Positions 18,256 to 27,843 of a stretch of 64,000 nt of DNA are shown piece by piece. A model generated the notes under the pieces. That model ran no database searches. It saw nothing but the letters and a program-made list of their open reading frames with translations, and had not been told where the DNA came from. Position numbers and translations under genes: made by a program. Origin of the DNA: Ginsengibacter hankyongi (GTDB lineage Bacteria; Bacteroidota; Bacteroidia; Chitinophagales; Chitinophagaceae); the NCBI RefSeq assembly GCF_008710285.1, contig NZ_VYQF01000008.1, positions 1 to 64,000 of the forward strand. The letters run 5' to 3'. Position 1 is the first letter of the stretch; every line of letters starts with the position of its first letter.

Positions 18256-21200
18256 ATGAAACAAAAATCAAAACGGCTGCTACTGTTTCTTTCGATGTTT
18301 TTTTGTGTTGTCGTAACGTCAGCACAGGAAAGGCAAATTACAGGAACAGTCAAAAACACAGACAATGCTCCTATCGCCAATGCCTCTTATCTTATTAAAG
18401 GCACCAAAACCGGGGGGCTTACTGATGAAAATGGCCATTTTACTATTTCGGTAAAAGGCACTAACCCAGTATTAGTATTTAGTGCTGTAAATTTAAAAAC
18501 TAAAGAAGTTACTGTAGGAAAAAATTCTTTACTTGACATAACATTAGAACCTGCGGAAAATAGACTTGCCGAAGTTGTAGTCACGGCCCTAGGTATTCAG
18601 AAGCAAAAAAAATCCTTAGGATACTCTATTCAGGAAGTAAAAGGCTCCACTTTAGTGGAAGCAAGAGAGACGAATCTTGTAAATGATCTTTCGGGAAAAG
18701 TATCAGGTCTGCAAGTAGTGCGTGCAGGTAACGGACCGGGAGGTTCTTCTCAAATTATATTGCGTGGAAATAATTCTTTAACGGGGCTTTCGCAACCCCT
18801 TATTGTAGTGGATGGAATTCCGATGGATAATTCTACAGGACGTGTAGGTATTGGTGCATCTAATGGCTTTTATAATACATCACTCGACATGGGTAATGGT
18901 TTAAGCGACATTAATCCGGATGATATTGCTTCCATTAGTGTATTGAAAGGGCCTGCTGCTGCTGCGTTATATGGCTCTCTCGGTGGCAATGGAGTTATTT
19001 TAATTACCACAAAAACAGGTAAAAAGCAACCCGGTTTAGGAATTACTCTTTCATCATCAGTAGGATTTGAAAGCATCTTTACCAATCCTGATATGCAGAA
19101 TTCATTTGCGCAGGGAAGTAATGGCAAGTATGATTCTGTTTCTACCATCAGTTGGGGTCCAAAAATAAATGGGCAAACAGTAACAGATTGGTCAGGTAAA
19201 CCGGTTAAACTTCAGCCTTATGACAATGTTGCAAATTTCTTTCGTAATGGAGTTATTTCCAATCAGAACATTTCATTTCAGCAACAACTAAATTCAACTT
19301 CTATTTATGCTTCTTATAATCGTTTCGATGTTAAAAGCATGATACCAGGCCAAAAGCTTTCACGCAATAACCTTACGGCGAGGGCAGTAACTAAATTTGG
19401 CAATAATGAAAACTGGACATTAGATACTAAAGTTCAATTTATTAATGCGACCGCAGATAACAGATCCATTGAAGGACAAGACTATAGTATTTTTGGTACC
19501 ATAAATAATTTACCGCGAACATTAGATATTCGCAATTTCGAAAATCCCTTAGATGCCAGCGGAAAAATGTTTTGGTGGCAAAAAGGGAGTGGTGCAAATC
19601 CTTACTGGACAGCAAAATACAACCTTAATTCAGACACCCGCAACCGCTTCATAATGTATGCCTCTGTTAAGCATAATTTTACGAAGTGGCTCATGGGCCA
19701 AGCAAGCGCTGGCGCTGATATGTATACGACAAACACAGAAGCAAAATTATATGCAGGAAGCCCCGGCAGTACTACCGGAAATTATAGTTTGGGAAGACAA
19801 ACATACCAGCAAACCAATTATAGCGGGTTGCTTACCGCTAAAAAGGATAACCTGTTAGGAAGGTTGGGTGGTTCTGTTATGGTGGGTGGAAACTTGATGA
19901 AATGGCAGCAGTCTGAACTCAATGGCAGCGCCGGAACTTTGAAGGTTCCGAACTTGTTTTCTGTGAATAACTCTATTGGGAATCCTGGTGTTTCCCAGGC
20001 ATTTAGCCAAAAGAAAATCAATTCACTTTATGGATCAGTAGAATTAAATTATGATGGTTATTTATTTTTGAGTAGCACTTTTCGAAATGACTGGTCATCT
20101 GCATTAAGCCCGCGAAACAATTCTTATTTTTATCCTTCTGTAAGTCTTTCTTATGTGTTTACAGATATGGTTAACCAAATGGGCGGCACGCTTCCTTCAT
20201 GGTTTAGTTTTGGAAAATTAAGAGCATCTTATGCCGCTGCAGGTAGTGATCTGAATCCCTACGAACTGTATAATACCTATTATATCGGTACAGATCCTAA
20301 CGGAAACACTACTGCGGGAAGAAACGGAACATTGTTCAATGACAGTGTAAGAAGCCAGTTAATTAAGTCTTACGAAGCCGGTGCTGAATTACGCTTCTTT
20401 CAAAACAGAATTGGTCTAGATGTTTCTATATATAAATCGAATGCTACCAACCAGTTAATTACGCTTCCTATGGACCCATTAAGTGGATACAGCGGCAGAA
20501 TAATTAATGCTGGTAATGTTCAAAATAAAGGTATAGAAGTTACTGCTGATGCCCGAATCCTGACTAATCCGAAATCTTTAAACTGGACGCTCGGTGTTAA
20601 CTTCTCCCACAATAAAACCACGGTGCCTTCTATTTATCCTAACGTAAACAAGTATCAGTTACCTGGTGGCGGTTTTGATAATATCCAGATTTTGGCTGTT
20701 GCAGGGCAACCCTATGGCGAGATTTACGGCACAAAGTTACTTAGAGTTGCCGACGCTAAAGATGCTAACTATGGCCAGCTTATCCTAACCACTAACGGCC
20801 TACCTCAAGCTACTACTGATATATCCAGGTTAGGAAACCAACAGGCAACGGCATTATTGGGCTTTACCAATTCATTCTCTTATAAAGGTTTTGGGCTTTC
20901 AGTACAACTTGATGCAAGATTTGGTGGAAAGATATTTTCTCAAACTTTAGATAATATGGAGCGAAACGGAACAGCCGCTATCACGGTAAACAATGGCTCA
21001 AGAGATTCAATGGTAGTGAAGGGAGTTTTGCTTGATCCAAGCACAAATAAATATGTTGCAAATACACATAGGATTTCTACACAGCAATATTGGGGAGCCA
21101 CTGCAGGTTCTGGAAATACCGGAATTACAGAAACCAATTTGTACGATGCATCCAATGTGAGAATACGAAATATTCAATTGAGCTACAATTTTCCCAGCAA

Positions 21201-21393
21201 AATATTGAATAGTACTTTTATTCAAAAAGCGATTGTATCAGTATCCTGCAATAATGTATGGCTCATCAGCAGCCACATGCACGGTCTGGATCCTGAATCA
21301 GTATTCGCTACAGGTACACCTTCTGTAGGTTTTGAAAACGCAAGTCCGCCTACATCTCGTATATTTTATGTCAATTTATCTTTAGGGTTCTAA
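18256..21393 (+). CDS. SusC-family TonB-dependent outer membrane transporter
   Basis: A 1045-residue outer membrane protein. It has a signal peptide (about 1-23, T-S-A-Q), a carboxypeptidase-like regulatory domain (about 25-98, I-T-G-T-V-K-N), then the plug (E-V-V-V-T-A-L-G-I, V-S-G-L-Q-V-V-R, L-I-V-V-D-G-I-P-M-D). A large beta barrel ends in aromatic strand V-N-L-S-L-G-F. SusC proteins import oligosaccharides with their SusD lid, powered by TonB. Length is typical. SusD follows 25 bp downstream. No N-terminal anti-sigma-interacting extension was seen, consistent with control by ROK or LacI rather than ECF sigma signalling. Confidence 0.96.
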   Translation: MKQKSKRLLLFLSMFFCVVVTSAQERQITGTVKNTDNAPIANASYLIKGTKTGGLTDENGHFTISVKGTNPVLVFSAVNLKTKEVTVGKNSLLDITLEPAENRLAEVVVTALGIQKQKKSLGYSIQEVKGSTLVEARETNLVNDLSGKVSGLQVVRAGNGPGGSSQIILRGNNSLTGLSQPLIVVDGIPMDNSTGRVGIGASNGFYNTSLDMGNGLSDINPDDIASISVLKGPAAAALYGSLGGNGVILITTKTGKKQPGLGITLSSSVGFESIFTNPDMQNSFAQGSNGKYDSVSTISWGPKINGQTVTDWSGKPVKLQPYDNVANFFRNGVISNQNISFQQQLNSTSIYASYNRFDVKSMIPGQKLSRNNLTARAVTKFGNNENWTLDTKVQFINATADNRSIEGQDYSIFGTINNLPRTLDIRNFENPLDASGKMFWWQKGSGANPYWTAKYNLNSDTRNRFIMYASVKHNFTKWLMGQASAGADMYTTNTEAKLYAGSPGSTTGNYSLGRQTYQQTNYSGLLTAKKDNLLGRLGGSVMVGGNLMKWQQSELNGSAGTLKVPNLFSVNNSIGNPGVSQAFSQKKINSLYGSVELNYDGYLFLSSTFRNDWSSALSPRNNSYFYPSVSLSYVFTDMVNQMGGTLPSWFSFGKLRASYAAAGSDLNPYELYNTYYIGTDPNGNTTAGRNGTLFNDSVRSQLIKSYEAGAELRFFQNRIGLDVSIYKSNATNQLITLPMDPLSGYSGRIINAGNVQNKGIEVTADARILTNPKSLNWTLGVNFSHNKTTVPSIYPNVNKYQLPGGGFDNIQILAVAGQPYGEIYGTKLLRVADAKDANYGQLILTTNGLPQATTDISRLGNQQATALLGFTNSFSYKGFGLSVQLDARFGGKIFSQTLDNMERNGTAAITVNNGSRDSMVVKGVLLDPSTNKYVANTHRISTQQYWGATAGSGNTGITETNLYDASNVRIRNIQLSYNFPSKILNSTFIQKAIVSVSCNNVWLISSHMHGLDPESVFATGTPSVGFENASPPTSRIFYVNLSLGF

Positions 21394-21418
21394 TAATTAA
21401 CAAAAAAAATTCAAAGCA

Positions 21419-23380
21419 ATGAACCACATAATTAAAAAATCAGCTTTATATATAACAGTGATTCTGTTATTTACAGCCTGTAAGAAAATTACAGACATCA
21501 ATACAAATCCTACTGCCGCCAGTGCCGAACAGGTGCAAGTGGAATATTTTATCGATAATTCCATTGTTCATGCACAAATGAATCCCGGAGTTTCAGAAAG
21601 AGCGTTTATACTTTACTGGGCAGCGGCAGGCCACCAGGTAAGTGATGCAGATGGTGCAACTTTTTCCTGGGGCAGTTACAGCGATGAATGGATTGGTGAA
21701 TATTACGATAATCAATCAGGTGCACTTAATACTATTAATAGCGCCATTGATGTAGCCAAACAGCAAATTACGGCTGGAACACAAAAAGAGTACACTAATA
21801 ATCTTATGCAGGTTGCACGCATTTGGCGCACTTATTTGCTGAGTGAAATGAGTGATAATTTCGGTTCAATGCCCACAAGCGCTTTCCAGGGGAAAAACCC
21901 GGAATTTAAGGATGTAAAATCCGTTTATTATTATATGCTTGATGAATTAAAGGATGCAACCTCTAAATTAGATCTTTCGATAGCAGCAGTGCCATCAGAT
22001 GTAAGCAAAGAAGATCCTGCATATTCATTTGATTTTGCAAAATGGCAGGCTTATGGCAACTCTTTGCGTCTTCGCTTAGCTATGCGCTTGTCAGAAGTTG
22101 ATCCATCAAAAGCACAGGCAGAATTTGAAGATGCTGCCAAGGGACCTTTACTTACAGATAAATCACAAATGTTCCAGATAAAGGAAAAACCGGGATGGGA
22201 TGACCTTTCGGGCATGTATACACGCTGTTGGTTCCAGGCACCGGAAGCAGTTACTTTTAATAACCTGGTTGTAAACCTTGGAGGCGTTACAACACAGTCA
22301 CAAATTCCGTCTGTAATCAGTGATCCTGCAGGCCAGGCGGACGCGATTGCAAACATTAAGCCCGCTGACTATGCAGGTCAATACTTTCCTGTTCAGCTTA
22401 CTACAAAAACAAACAATCCATTTTCTGCTTATTGGTTAAACGGATTACCCAATACTATCGATCCAAGGGCTTATCAGATTTTTTACATGCCGGGCAACAG
22501 TAGCGACCCTTCATTTCCCAGCGGAACCTGCGGAGCTGTTAATTCAAATACTGTAGGCAATGTAAAAGATGTAAATAATAATGTGATAAAAACAATTGAT
22601 GGTAAATATACCTGGAACCCAACACCAGATGGTAACTGGGGTACAAAAGGCGACTGGCACAATACGCTTTTTCAGGGGGTGGATATTGGCAGCGCTACAA
22701 GTATGGCACCATCTCTGAAAAATCAGTTCAGAACACAAACAGCTGAGCGGGTATTTTTTGGCCCGTGGGAAACATATTTCCTTCTAGCTGAAGGTGCAGT
22801 GAGAGGATGGACATCACCAGTGGATGCTCGAACTGCTTATGAAACAGGCATTGCCAAAAGTTTTGAATATTGGGGAACCTCCAGCTATTTGGCAACTTAC
22901 TTAGCTTCTACAGATTATAACAGGGACGGCACATCAGTAAGTTGGAACCATACTACTGAACCTGGAAATACTCATATGATGAATTTTGTAGATGGTTTGA
23001 CAGGAACACCAGGAACAGTTTCGATAAATTATCCTGTAAATAATTTGTATAAAAATGGTACTGTAAAAAATGATCATCTTACCAAGATCATTACTCAAAA
23101 ATTTATTGCTCAAACTCCCTGGTTGCCTTTGGAAACTTGGAGCGACCACAGGAGACTTGGATTGCCGTTTTTTGAAAACGTGGTACTGGAAGGTCCGATA
23201 CAAACTCTGCCTGCACTTACTGGTTCTAATTATATGACCAGCAATGTACAGTTCTTTCCGCAACGCATGAAATATCCGTCAGGGTTGCAAAACAGTAATG
23301 TTGCAGGTTATAACCAGGCAGTTAGCGAGTTGGGTGGCGCTGATGAAGTTCTGACTCCATTATGGTGGGCTCAACATTAA
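21419..23380 (+). CDS. SusD/RagB-family glycan-binding lipoprotein
   Basis: A 653-residue surface lipoprotein with a lipobox (L-L-F-T-A-C, Cys20). It resembles the SusD-like_2 branch rather than canonical SusD: R-I-W-R-T-Y-L-L-S-E-M-S-D-N-F-G early, S-L-R-L-R-L-A-M-R-L-S-E mid, and E-R-V-F-F-G-P-W-E-T-Y-F-L-L-A-E later. It acts with the adjacent SusC to capture oligosaccharides. At 653 residues it is somewhat longer than many SusD proteins. A terminator follows, making susC-susD a two-gene unit. Confidence 0.94.
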   Translation: MNHIIKKSALYITVILLFTACKKITDINTNPTAASAEQVQVEYFIDNSIVHAQMNPGVSERAFILYWAAAGHQVSDADGATFSWGSYSDEWIGEYYDNQSGALNTINSAIDVAKQQITAGTQKEYTNNLMQVARIWRTYLLSEMSDNFGSMPTSAFQGKNPEFKDVKSVYYYMLDELKDATSKLDLSIAAVPSDVSKEDPAYSFDFAKWQAYGNSLRLRLAMRLSEVDPSKAQAEFEDAAKGPLLTDKSQMFQIKEKPGWDDLSGMYTRCWFQAPEAVTFNNLVVNLGGVTTQSQIPSVISDPAGQADAIANIKPADYAGQYFPVQLTTKTNNPFSAYWLNGLPNTIDPRAYQIFYMPGNSSDPSFPSGTCGAVNSNTVGNVKDVNNNVIKTIDGKYTWNPTPDGNWGTKGDWHNTLFQGVDIGSATSMAPSLKNQFRTQTAERVFFGPWETYFLLAEGAVRGWTSPVDARTAYETGIAKSFEYWGTSSYLATYLASTDYNRDGTSVSWNHTTEPGNTHMMNFVDGLTGTPGTVSINYPVNNLYKNGTVKNDHLTKIITQKFIAQTPWLPLETWSDHRRLGLPFFENVVLEGPIQTLPALTGSNYMTSNVQFFPQRMKYPSGLQNSNVAGYNQAVSELGGADEVLTPLWWAQH

Positions 23381-23428
23381 TAGAGTTAAAAATGATAAAA
23401 TATTTCTCATAAACTAGGCATTGTTAGT

Positions 23429-23459
23429 AAGGCTCTTATTTCTATAGGAGCCTTTTTTT
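23429..23459 (+). terminator. Rho-independent terminator after susD
   Basis: Perfect 7-bp stem AAGGCTC (23429-23435) / GAGCCTT (23448-23454) with a 12-nt loop, followed immediately by a T-run, about 50 bp after the susD stop. Confidence 0.85.
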
Positions 23460-23606
23460 ATGCAGTAAACTTTACTTTGTTTCTTTTTAAGCCACCAGGA
23501 TGCTACACTAACGGTATCGCGTAAATGACATTTTAAATATATATATTCCTTAAATATGTTTTAAAATGAAACAATCATGCAAAACCATTATCGTGATTAA
23601 AAAATA

Positions 23607-23620
23607 CGCAATCGGTTGCG
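23607..23620. promoter_or_regulatory. LacI-type operator upstream of GH35
   Basis: CGCAATCGGTTGCG has perfect CGCAA/TTGCG arms around the core CAATCGGTTG and is followed by TTCATTT, as at the transporter and DUF6067 sites. It lies about 95 bp before the chosen GH35 start. Confidence 0.62.
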
Positions 23621-23714
23621 TTCATTTTTCCATAACGATTTTATTATGTTTGATGAATTACCAATATTTCTATTTTTTAAATTTGGTTGCATCGTGCAGT
23701 TCACCAGGTTATTT

Positions 23715-25568
23715 ATGAAGAAACTACTTTTTTTAACCGTTTTCCTTTTAACAATAATGAATTGTTTTTCCCAGCAAAAGCACTCATTTGAAATAAAAGA
23801 CGGATCGTTCATATATGACGGAAGAGCTATTCAAATCCACAGTGGAGAAATGCATTTTGCCAGGGTTCCAAAACAGTACTGGCGCCATCGTTTGCAAATG
23901 ATAAAGGCAATGGGGCTAAATACGGTAGCTACTTATGTATTTTGGAACTATCATGAAACAGCACCCGGTGTATGGGATTTTAAAACAGGAAATAAAAATA
24001 TACGCGAGTTTATAAAAACCGCACAGGAAGTGGGTCTAATGGTAATTTTAAGACCAGGTCCTTATGCATGTGCTGAGTGGGAATTTGGCGGGTACCCGTG
24101 GTGGTTAGTAAAAGAAAAAGCACTGGTAATACGTTCTTATAACAAGGCATTTTTAGATTCCTGTAAAACTTATATTAATAAGCTGGCTCAACAGGTAAAA
24201 GATTTACAAATGACCAAAGGCGGGCCGATAATTATGGTCCAGGCGGAAAACGAATTTGGTTCTTATGTGGCACAGCGTAAAGATATTTCCTTGAAAGACC
24301 ATAAAGCATATAGTGCTGCCATTAAACAAGAATTAATTGACGCAGGTTTTAGTGTTCCCTTATTTACGTCCGATGGAAGCTCGTTGTTTAATGGCGGTAC
24401 TATTGCAGGTGCTTTACCCACGGCTAACGGAGAAGACAATATTGAAACTTTAAAGAAAGTGGTTAATGAATATCATGATGGAAAAGGACCCTACATGGTT
24501 GCTGAATTTTATCCCGGCTGGTTGGATCATTGGGCTGAGCCTTTTCAAAAAGTGTCCACTCAAAATGTAATTGCACAAACTGAAAAATATTTAAAAGCTG
24601 GTGTATCATTTAGTTTTTATATGATACACGGGGGGACCAATTTTGGTTTTACAAGCGGAGCTAATTACAATGGAGAGCACAATATCCAACCGGACATAAC
24701 GAGTTATGATTATGATGCACCTATAAATGAAGCAGGATGGGAAACACCCAAGTACAAAGCATTGCGACAGTTGTTTCAACAATATGTTTCGTACAAAATT
24801 CCGTCCGTACCCGCCCCGATACCCGTTATATCAATTTCATCAATTCAATTAAATAAAGCGGTTGATCTGTTTGATTTTAAGGAAAAAATTATTCCTGTTG
24901 AAAGTGATACGCCACAAACATTCGAATCAATAAACCATGGTTATGGCTATGTATTGTATTCTAAAAAAATTGAAAAACCAATAAAAGGAAAATTAAGGAT
25001 TGATGGACTGAGAGATTATGCGACCATTTTTGTAAATGGCAAAAAGGTTGCAACACTTAATCGTGTTTTTAATAATTATTCCTGTGACATCAACTTACCT
25101 CTGAATGCCACATTATCAATTTTGGTTGAGAACATGGGAAGGATAAATTACGGGGCTGAGATTGTTCACAATTTGAAGGGAATTATCAGTCCCGTTTTAA
25201 TTGATTCCGCTGAATTGAAAGGTAACTGGAAAATGTATAGGTTACCTATGAATGCAGAGCCAGATTTACACTCTTTTAAAAACAGGTATGTTAAAAGCCA
25301 TCCTGTTATTTACAGTGGATCTTTTAGTTTGATAAAAACAGGAGATACGTTCTTAGATATGAGATCCTGGGAGAAAGGAATTGTTTTTGTAAATGGTCAA
25401 AACTTAGGCAGGTACTGGAATGCAGGTCCGCAGCAAACTTTATATCTCCCTGGTTGCTGGTTACATAAAGGGAGAAATATTATTACCATCTTTGAACAGG
25501 AAAATAATGAGGAGCATACGGCAATAAGTGCAATTGCAACACCAATATTGGACGAACTAAGAAAATAA
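23715..25568 (+). CDS. GH35 beta-galactosidase, secreted
   Basis: About 617 residues from the ATG at 23715, chosen because it starts a clean signal peptide (M-K-K-L-L-F-L-T-V-F-L-L, ending C-F-S-Q). The frame remains open 33 codons upstream. GH35 hallmarks: I-H-S-G-E-M-H-F-A-R-V-P, T-Y-V-F-W-N-Y-H-E, R-P-G-P-Y-A-C-A-E-W-E-F-G-G-Y-P-W-W-L. The acid/base motif Q-A-E-N-E-F-G-S-Y and nucleophile region V-A-E-F-Y-P-G-W-L-D-H-W are also present, with F-Y-M-I-H-G-G-T-N-F-G-F. C-terminal beta-sandwich domains follow. It removes terminal beta-galactose and would complement GH109 and the GH123-related enzyme on complex glycans. Confidence 0.93.
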   Translation: MKKLLFLTVFLLTIMNCFSQQKHSFEIKDGSFIYDGRAIQIHSGEMHFARVPKQYWRHRLQMIKAMGLNTVATYVFWNYHETAPGVWDFKTGNKNIREFIKTAQEVGLMVILRPGPYACAEWEFGGYPWWLVKEKALVIRSYNKAFLDSCKTYINKLAQQVKDLQMTKGGPIIMVQAENEFGSYVAQRKDISLKDHKAYSAAIKQELIDAGFSVPLFTSDGSSLFNGGTIAGALPTANGEDNIETLKKVVNEYHDGKGPYMVAEFYPGWLDHWAEPFQKVSTQNVIAQTEKYLKAGVSFSFYMIHGGTNFGFTSGANYNGEHNIQPDITSYDYDAPINEAGWETPKYKALRQLFQQYVSYKIPSVPAPIPVISISSIQLNKAVDLFDFKEKIIPVESDTPQTFESINHGYGYVLYSKKIEKPIKGKLRIDGLRDYATIFVNGKKVATLNRVFNNYSCDINLPLNATLSILVENMGRINYGAEIVHNLKGIISPVLIDSAELKGNWKMYRLPMNAEPDLHSFKNRYVKSHPVIYSGSFSLIKTGDTFLDMRSWEKGIVFVNGQNLGRYWNAGPQQTLYLPGCWLHKGRNIITIFEQENNEEHTAISAIATPILDELRK

Positions 25569-25806
25569 ATTAGTTAATTGCCAAATTAAAAATAGCTGGA
25601 TAGAATACTTTCGTCCAAGCGTGAAAAAGATGCCGAAAGACGGTACTCCTTAATTAGAACAGATTATTTATGATCCGCACTTTATTACAAGTTCAGTTTA
25701 TTTTATATACCTTTTTTTGACAGGATTATTCAAAAGCATTTTTGAAAAAAGATTCTTTTGTAAATTCCTTAATTTCGTTAAGTAGTATAATACAAAATAT
25801 AATAAA

Positions 25807-26358
25807 ATGAATACAAATCGCCTGAGTGAAACATTGCGTTCCGCCCTAAACACACAAATGACCAGGGAAGCTTATGCCTCGCAAATCTATTTGTCTTACG
25901 GTTCCTGGGCAGCAACCCAGGGCTACGATGGAATTTCCAATTTTCTTTTTCGCCATGCAAATGAAGAACGTACTCACATGATGAAAATACTTGAATACAT
26001 TATAGAACGAGGAGCGAAGGTAAACGTGGAAGCAATCGAAGCGCCTCCTGCAGATCCGCAAAGCGTACAGGATTGTTTTGAAAAAACATTTGCCCATGAA
26101 ATAGACAATACCAACGGAATTTACAAAATTGTGAAAATGAGTCATGATGAGGGCGACTGGGCCACCTGGAATTTTATGCAGTGGTTTGTGAAAGAACAAA
26201 CTGAAGAAGAAACGATGGTTATGAATATGCTCGACAAATTAAAAATTGCCGGCGGAGAAAAAGCTTCAGGAGAAGCATTGTATTCACTCGACAGGGATAT
26301 GAAAACAACTCCTGACGATGCTGACCTGGCACAGGATAAAACCGTCGAGAGCCCTTAG
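25807..26358 (+). CDS. Ferritin (bacterial FtnA-like)
   Basis: A 183-residue iron-storage protein forming a four-helix bundle that assembles into a hollow shell. Ferroxidase-centre residues are in place: Glu21 with Tyr28, Glu54 and His57 in N-E-E-R-T-H-M-M-K, Glu98 in F-A-H-E-I-D-N, and Gln131 in K-E-Q-T-E-E-E. The C-terminus extends roughly 25-30 residues past the last core helix with an acidic, polar tail. The gene is monocistronic, with an AT-rich upstream region and no obvious Fur box. Confidence 0.92.
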   Translation: MNTNRLSETLRSALNTQMTREAYASQIYLSYGSWAATQGYDGISNFLFRHANEERTHMMKILEYIIERGAKVNVEAIEAPPADPQSVQDCFEKTFAHEIDNTNGIYKIVKMSHDEGDWATWNFMQWFVKEQTEEETMVMNMLDKLKIAGGEKASGEALYSLDRDMKTTPDDADLAQDKTVESP

Positions 26359-26443
26359 GTTAATAAGATATTATTCGTGTAACCTTTAACGTTATACAGC
26401 AGCTAACGCCGAAGCATAGCTTATAAATTCAATGCTAAACTAA

Positions 26444-27367
26444 TTACTTAATTTCTATATGAGCTTTGCCCCTGTAGTAGAATTTATTCAGTGAATCAAG
26501 TACTCGTGTTGTGTCAGAAAGGGGCAGCATGAAGGGATGAGCAACTTTATAAGTTATAGAATCTTCAGTATAAACGATAACTTTTCTTCCATAATTTTTT
26601 AGGTGCTGAAGCAATGCCAATGCAACATCTTTGCTTTGTGTTTCTCTTATAACTACTTTAAAAGTAAAACTATCTGCAGGATTCTTTTGGAGGTTGGCAA
26701 GGCTATCTGTTATTTTCTGAACACGTGCCAACGAATCTTTTCTAAGTTGTTCAACTGTATCTATCGTATCTTTTATTGGAACAATATTTTCAGTACTGCC
26801 AGCAGGCTCGGTACTATTTTTCTTAAAGCCGTAATTCCATGCCGCCCACGAGCCAAATCCTACTAGGATTATTATAATAACAACAAATAATGTTTTGCCA
26901 TTATTTGAAGCCGGCTCTCTTTGATAATCATTGAATAAATTTTCTTCGTGCTTTTCTGCGCCTTCATCTTCAATCTTAGCTTTAGGAACTTCTACTCTTT
27001 GAATGAGTGGCCCGGGCTTAAATTCAAGTACTCCTGATTTTACTTTTTCGAGTGTACCCAGGTTTTGTATAGTAAAAGGTTTTCCTATATTTAAAAACTG
27101 CCTGCCTAAAGTTAAAAACGAATCCAGGTCAGCAGAAGCCAGCGGTTTTATCTTTTTTGTGTTCTGAACTATAAAATCTATAAGATCATTATCTTCTTTA
27201 ACTTTTGGATCATATATAAATGATATGGCTTCCGCTGGAATTATAACTGGTTTATCATTTTCAGTAGTTTCAGGAATTGCGCCATCAATTTTAAAAGTTC
27301 CAATTCCCTGTAAAGAAATTTGTTTGTGCTTTAATAAATAGAGTACAAGAGCCTGCTCAATTTTCAC
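26444..27367 (-). CDS. HU-CCDC81/SPOR-type membrane protein
   Basis: A 307-residue protein. Residues 1-58 resemble the first bacterial HU-like CCDC81 domain (L-Q-G-I-G-T-F-K-I-D-G) and about 65-125 the second (F-T-I-Q-N-L-G-T-L-E-K). One transmembrane helix lies at about 158-178. A periplasmic C-terminal region (about 230-307) resembles a SPOR-like peptidoglycan-binding domain (F-K-V-V-I-R-E-T). This Bacteroidota architecture links a cytoplasmic HU-like module to the envelope, perhaps at division sites; that role is inferred. It converges with ferritin. Confidence 0.7.
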   Translation of the reverse strand: MKIEQALVLYLLKHKQISLQGIGTFKIDGAIPETTENDKPVIIPAEAISFIYDPKVKEDNDLIDFIVQNTKKIKPLASADLDSFLTLGRQFLNIGKPFTIQNLGTLEKVKSGVLEFKPGPLIQRVEVPKAKIEDEGAEKHEENLFNDYQREPASNNGKTLFVVIIIILVGFGSWAAWNYGFKKNSTEPAGSTENIVPIKDTIDTVEQLRKDSLARVQKITDSLANLQKNPADSFTFKVVIRETQSKDVALALLQHLKNYGRKVIVYTEDSITYKVAHPFMLPLSDTTRVLDSLNKFYYRGKAHIEIK

Positions 27368-27481
27368 AGTTATATTTTTAATGAAAGCAAACCTACATTT
27401 TATTGACCGAATTCCAAAAAATGCAGGACTGGTTTCATATCGTTCATTTTTTTACAGGAGTTTTACTTGGTAAATTTGCGA

Positions 27482-27802
27482 ATGCTTACAAAAGATGAAT
27501 TACTATTTTTAGAATATTGGGAAAAAAACAGGGATAAAGAAAACGGATTTTTACGACAGCTATTGGTTGGACTTCCTATGGGCCTTGTGTTTTCACTTCC
27601 GGTATTACTTGCTGTCATCTTTCATGGATGGTATAAAAACATGATTTACATTTCTAACTCGCAACTTATAGTAATCATCATTACCGTTTTAATTGTTGCT
27701 GTTTTCTTTTCAATATTTCGTGGCAAGTTTAAATGGGAGTATAATGAACAACTATACAAAGAGTTAAAATTTAAAGAGAGAAAAGATAATGCAGCAATTT
27801 AA
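27482..27802 (+). CDS. Small two-helix membrane protein, unknown function
   Basis: About 106 residues from the ATG at 27482. A TTG five codons earlier (27467), preceded by AGGAG, is an alternative start. Two hydrophobic helices lie at about 25-45 and 60-80 of the product, with a charged N-terminus (L-T-K-D-E-L-L-F-L-E-Y-W-E) and a lysine-rich tail. No recognised domain. A perfect TAAATTTG element (27471-27478) overlaps the start region. If it is the promoter, the transcript would be nearly leaderless. Confidence 0.65.
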   Translation: MLTKDELLFLEYWEKNRDKENGFLRQLLVGLPMGLVFSLPVLLAVIFHGWYKNMIYISNSQLIVIIITVLIVAVFFSIFRGKFKWEYNEQLYKELKFKERKDNAAI

Positions 27803-27843
27803 TAAATTTTATGCTCTTTATTTGCAAACAAAATTATTAAACG

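Larger units (their letters stand above)
23381..23714. other. Intergenic region between susD and GH35
   Basis: 334 bp with no gene. It contains the susD terminator and, at 23609-23618, a LacI-type operator. The GH35 reading frame stays open upstream to 23616, but the encoded extension is not signal-like and would overlap the operator. Confidence 0.6.
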
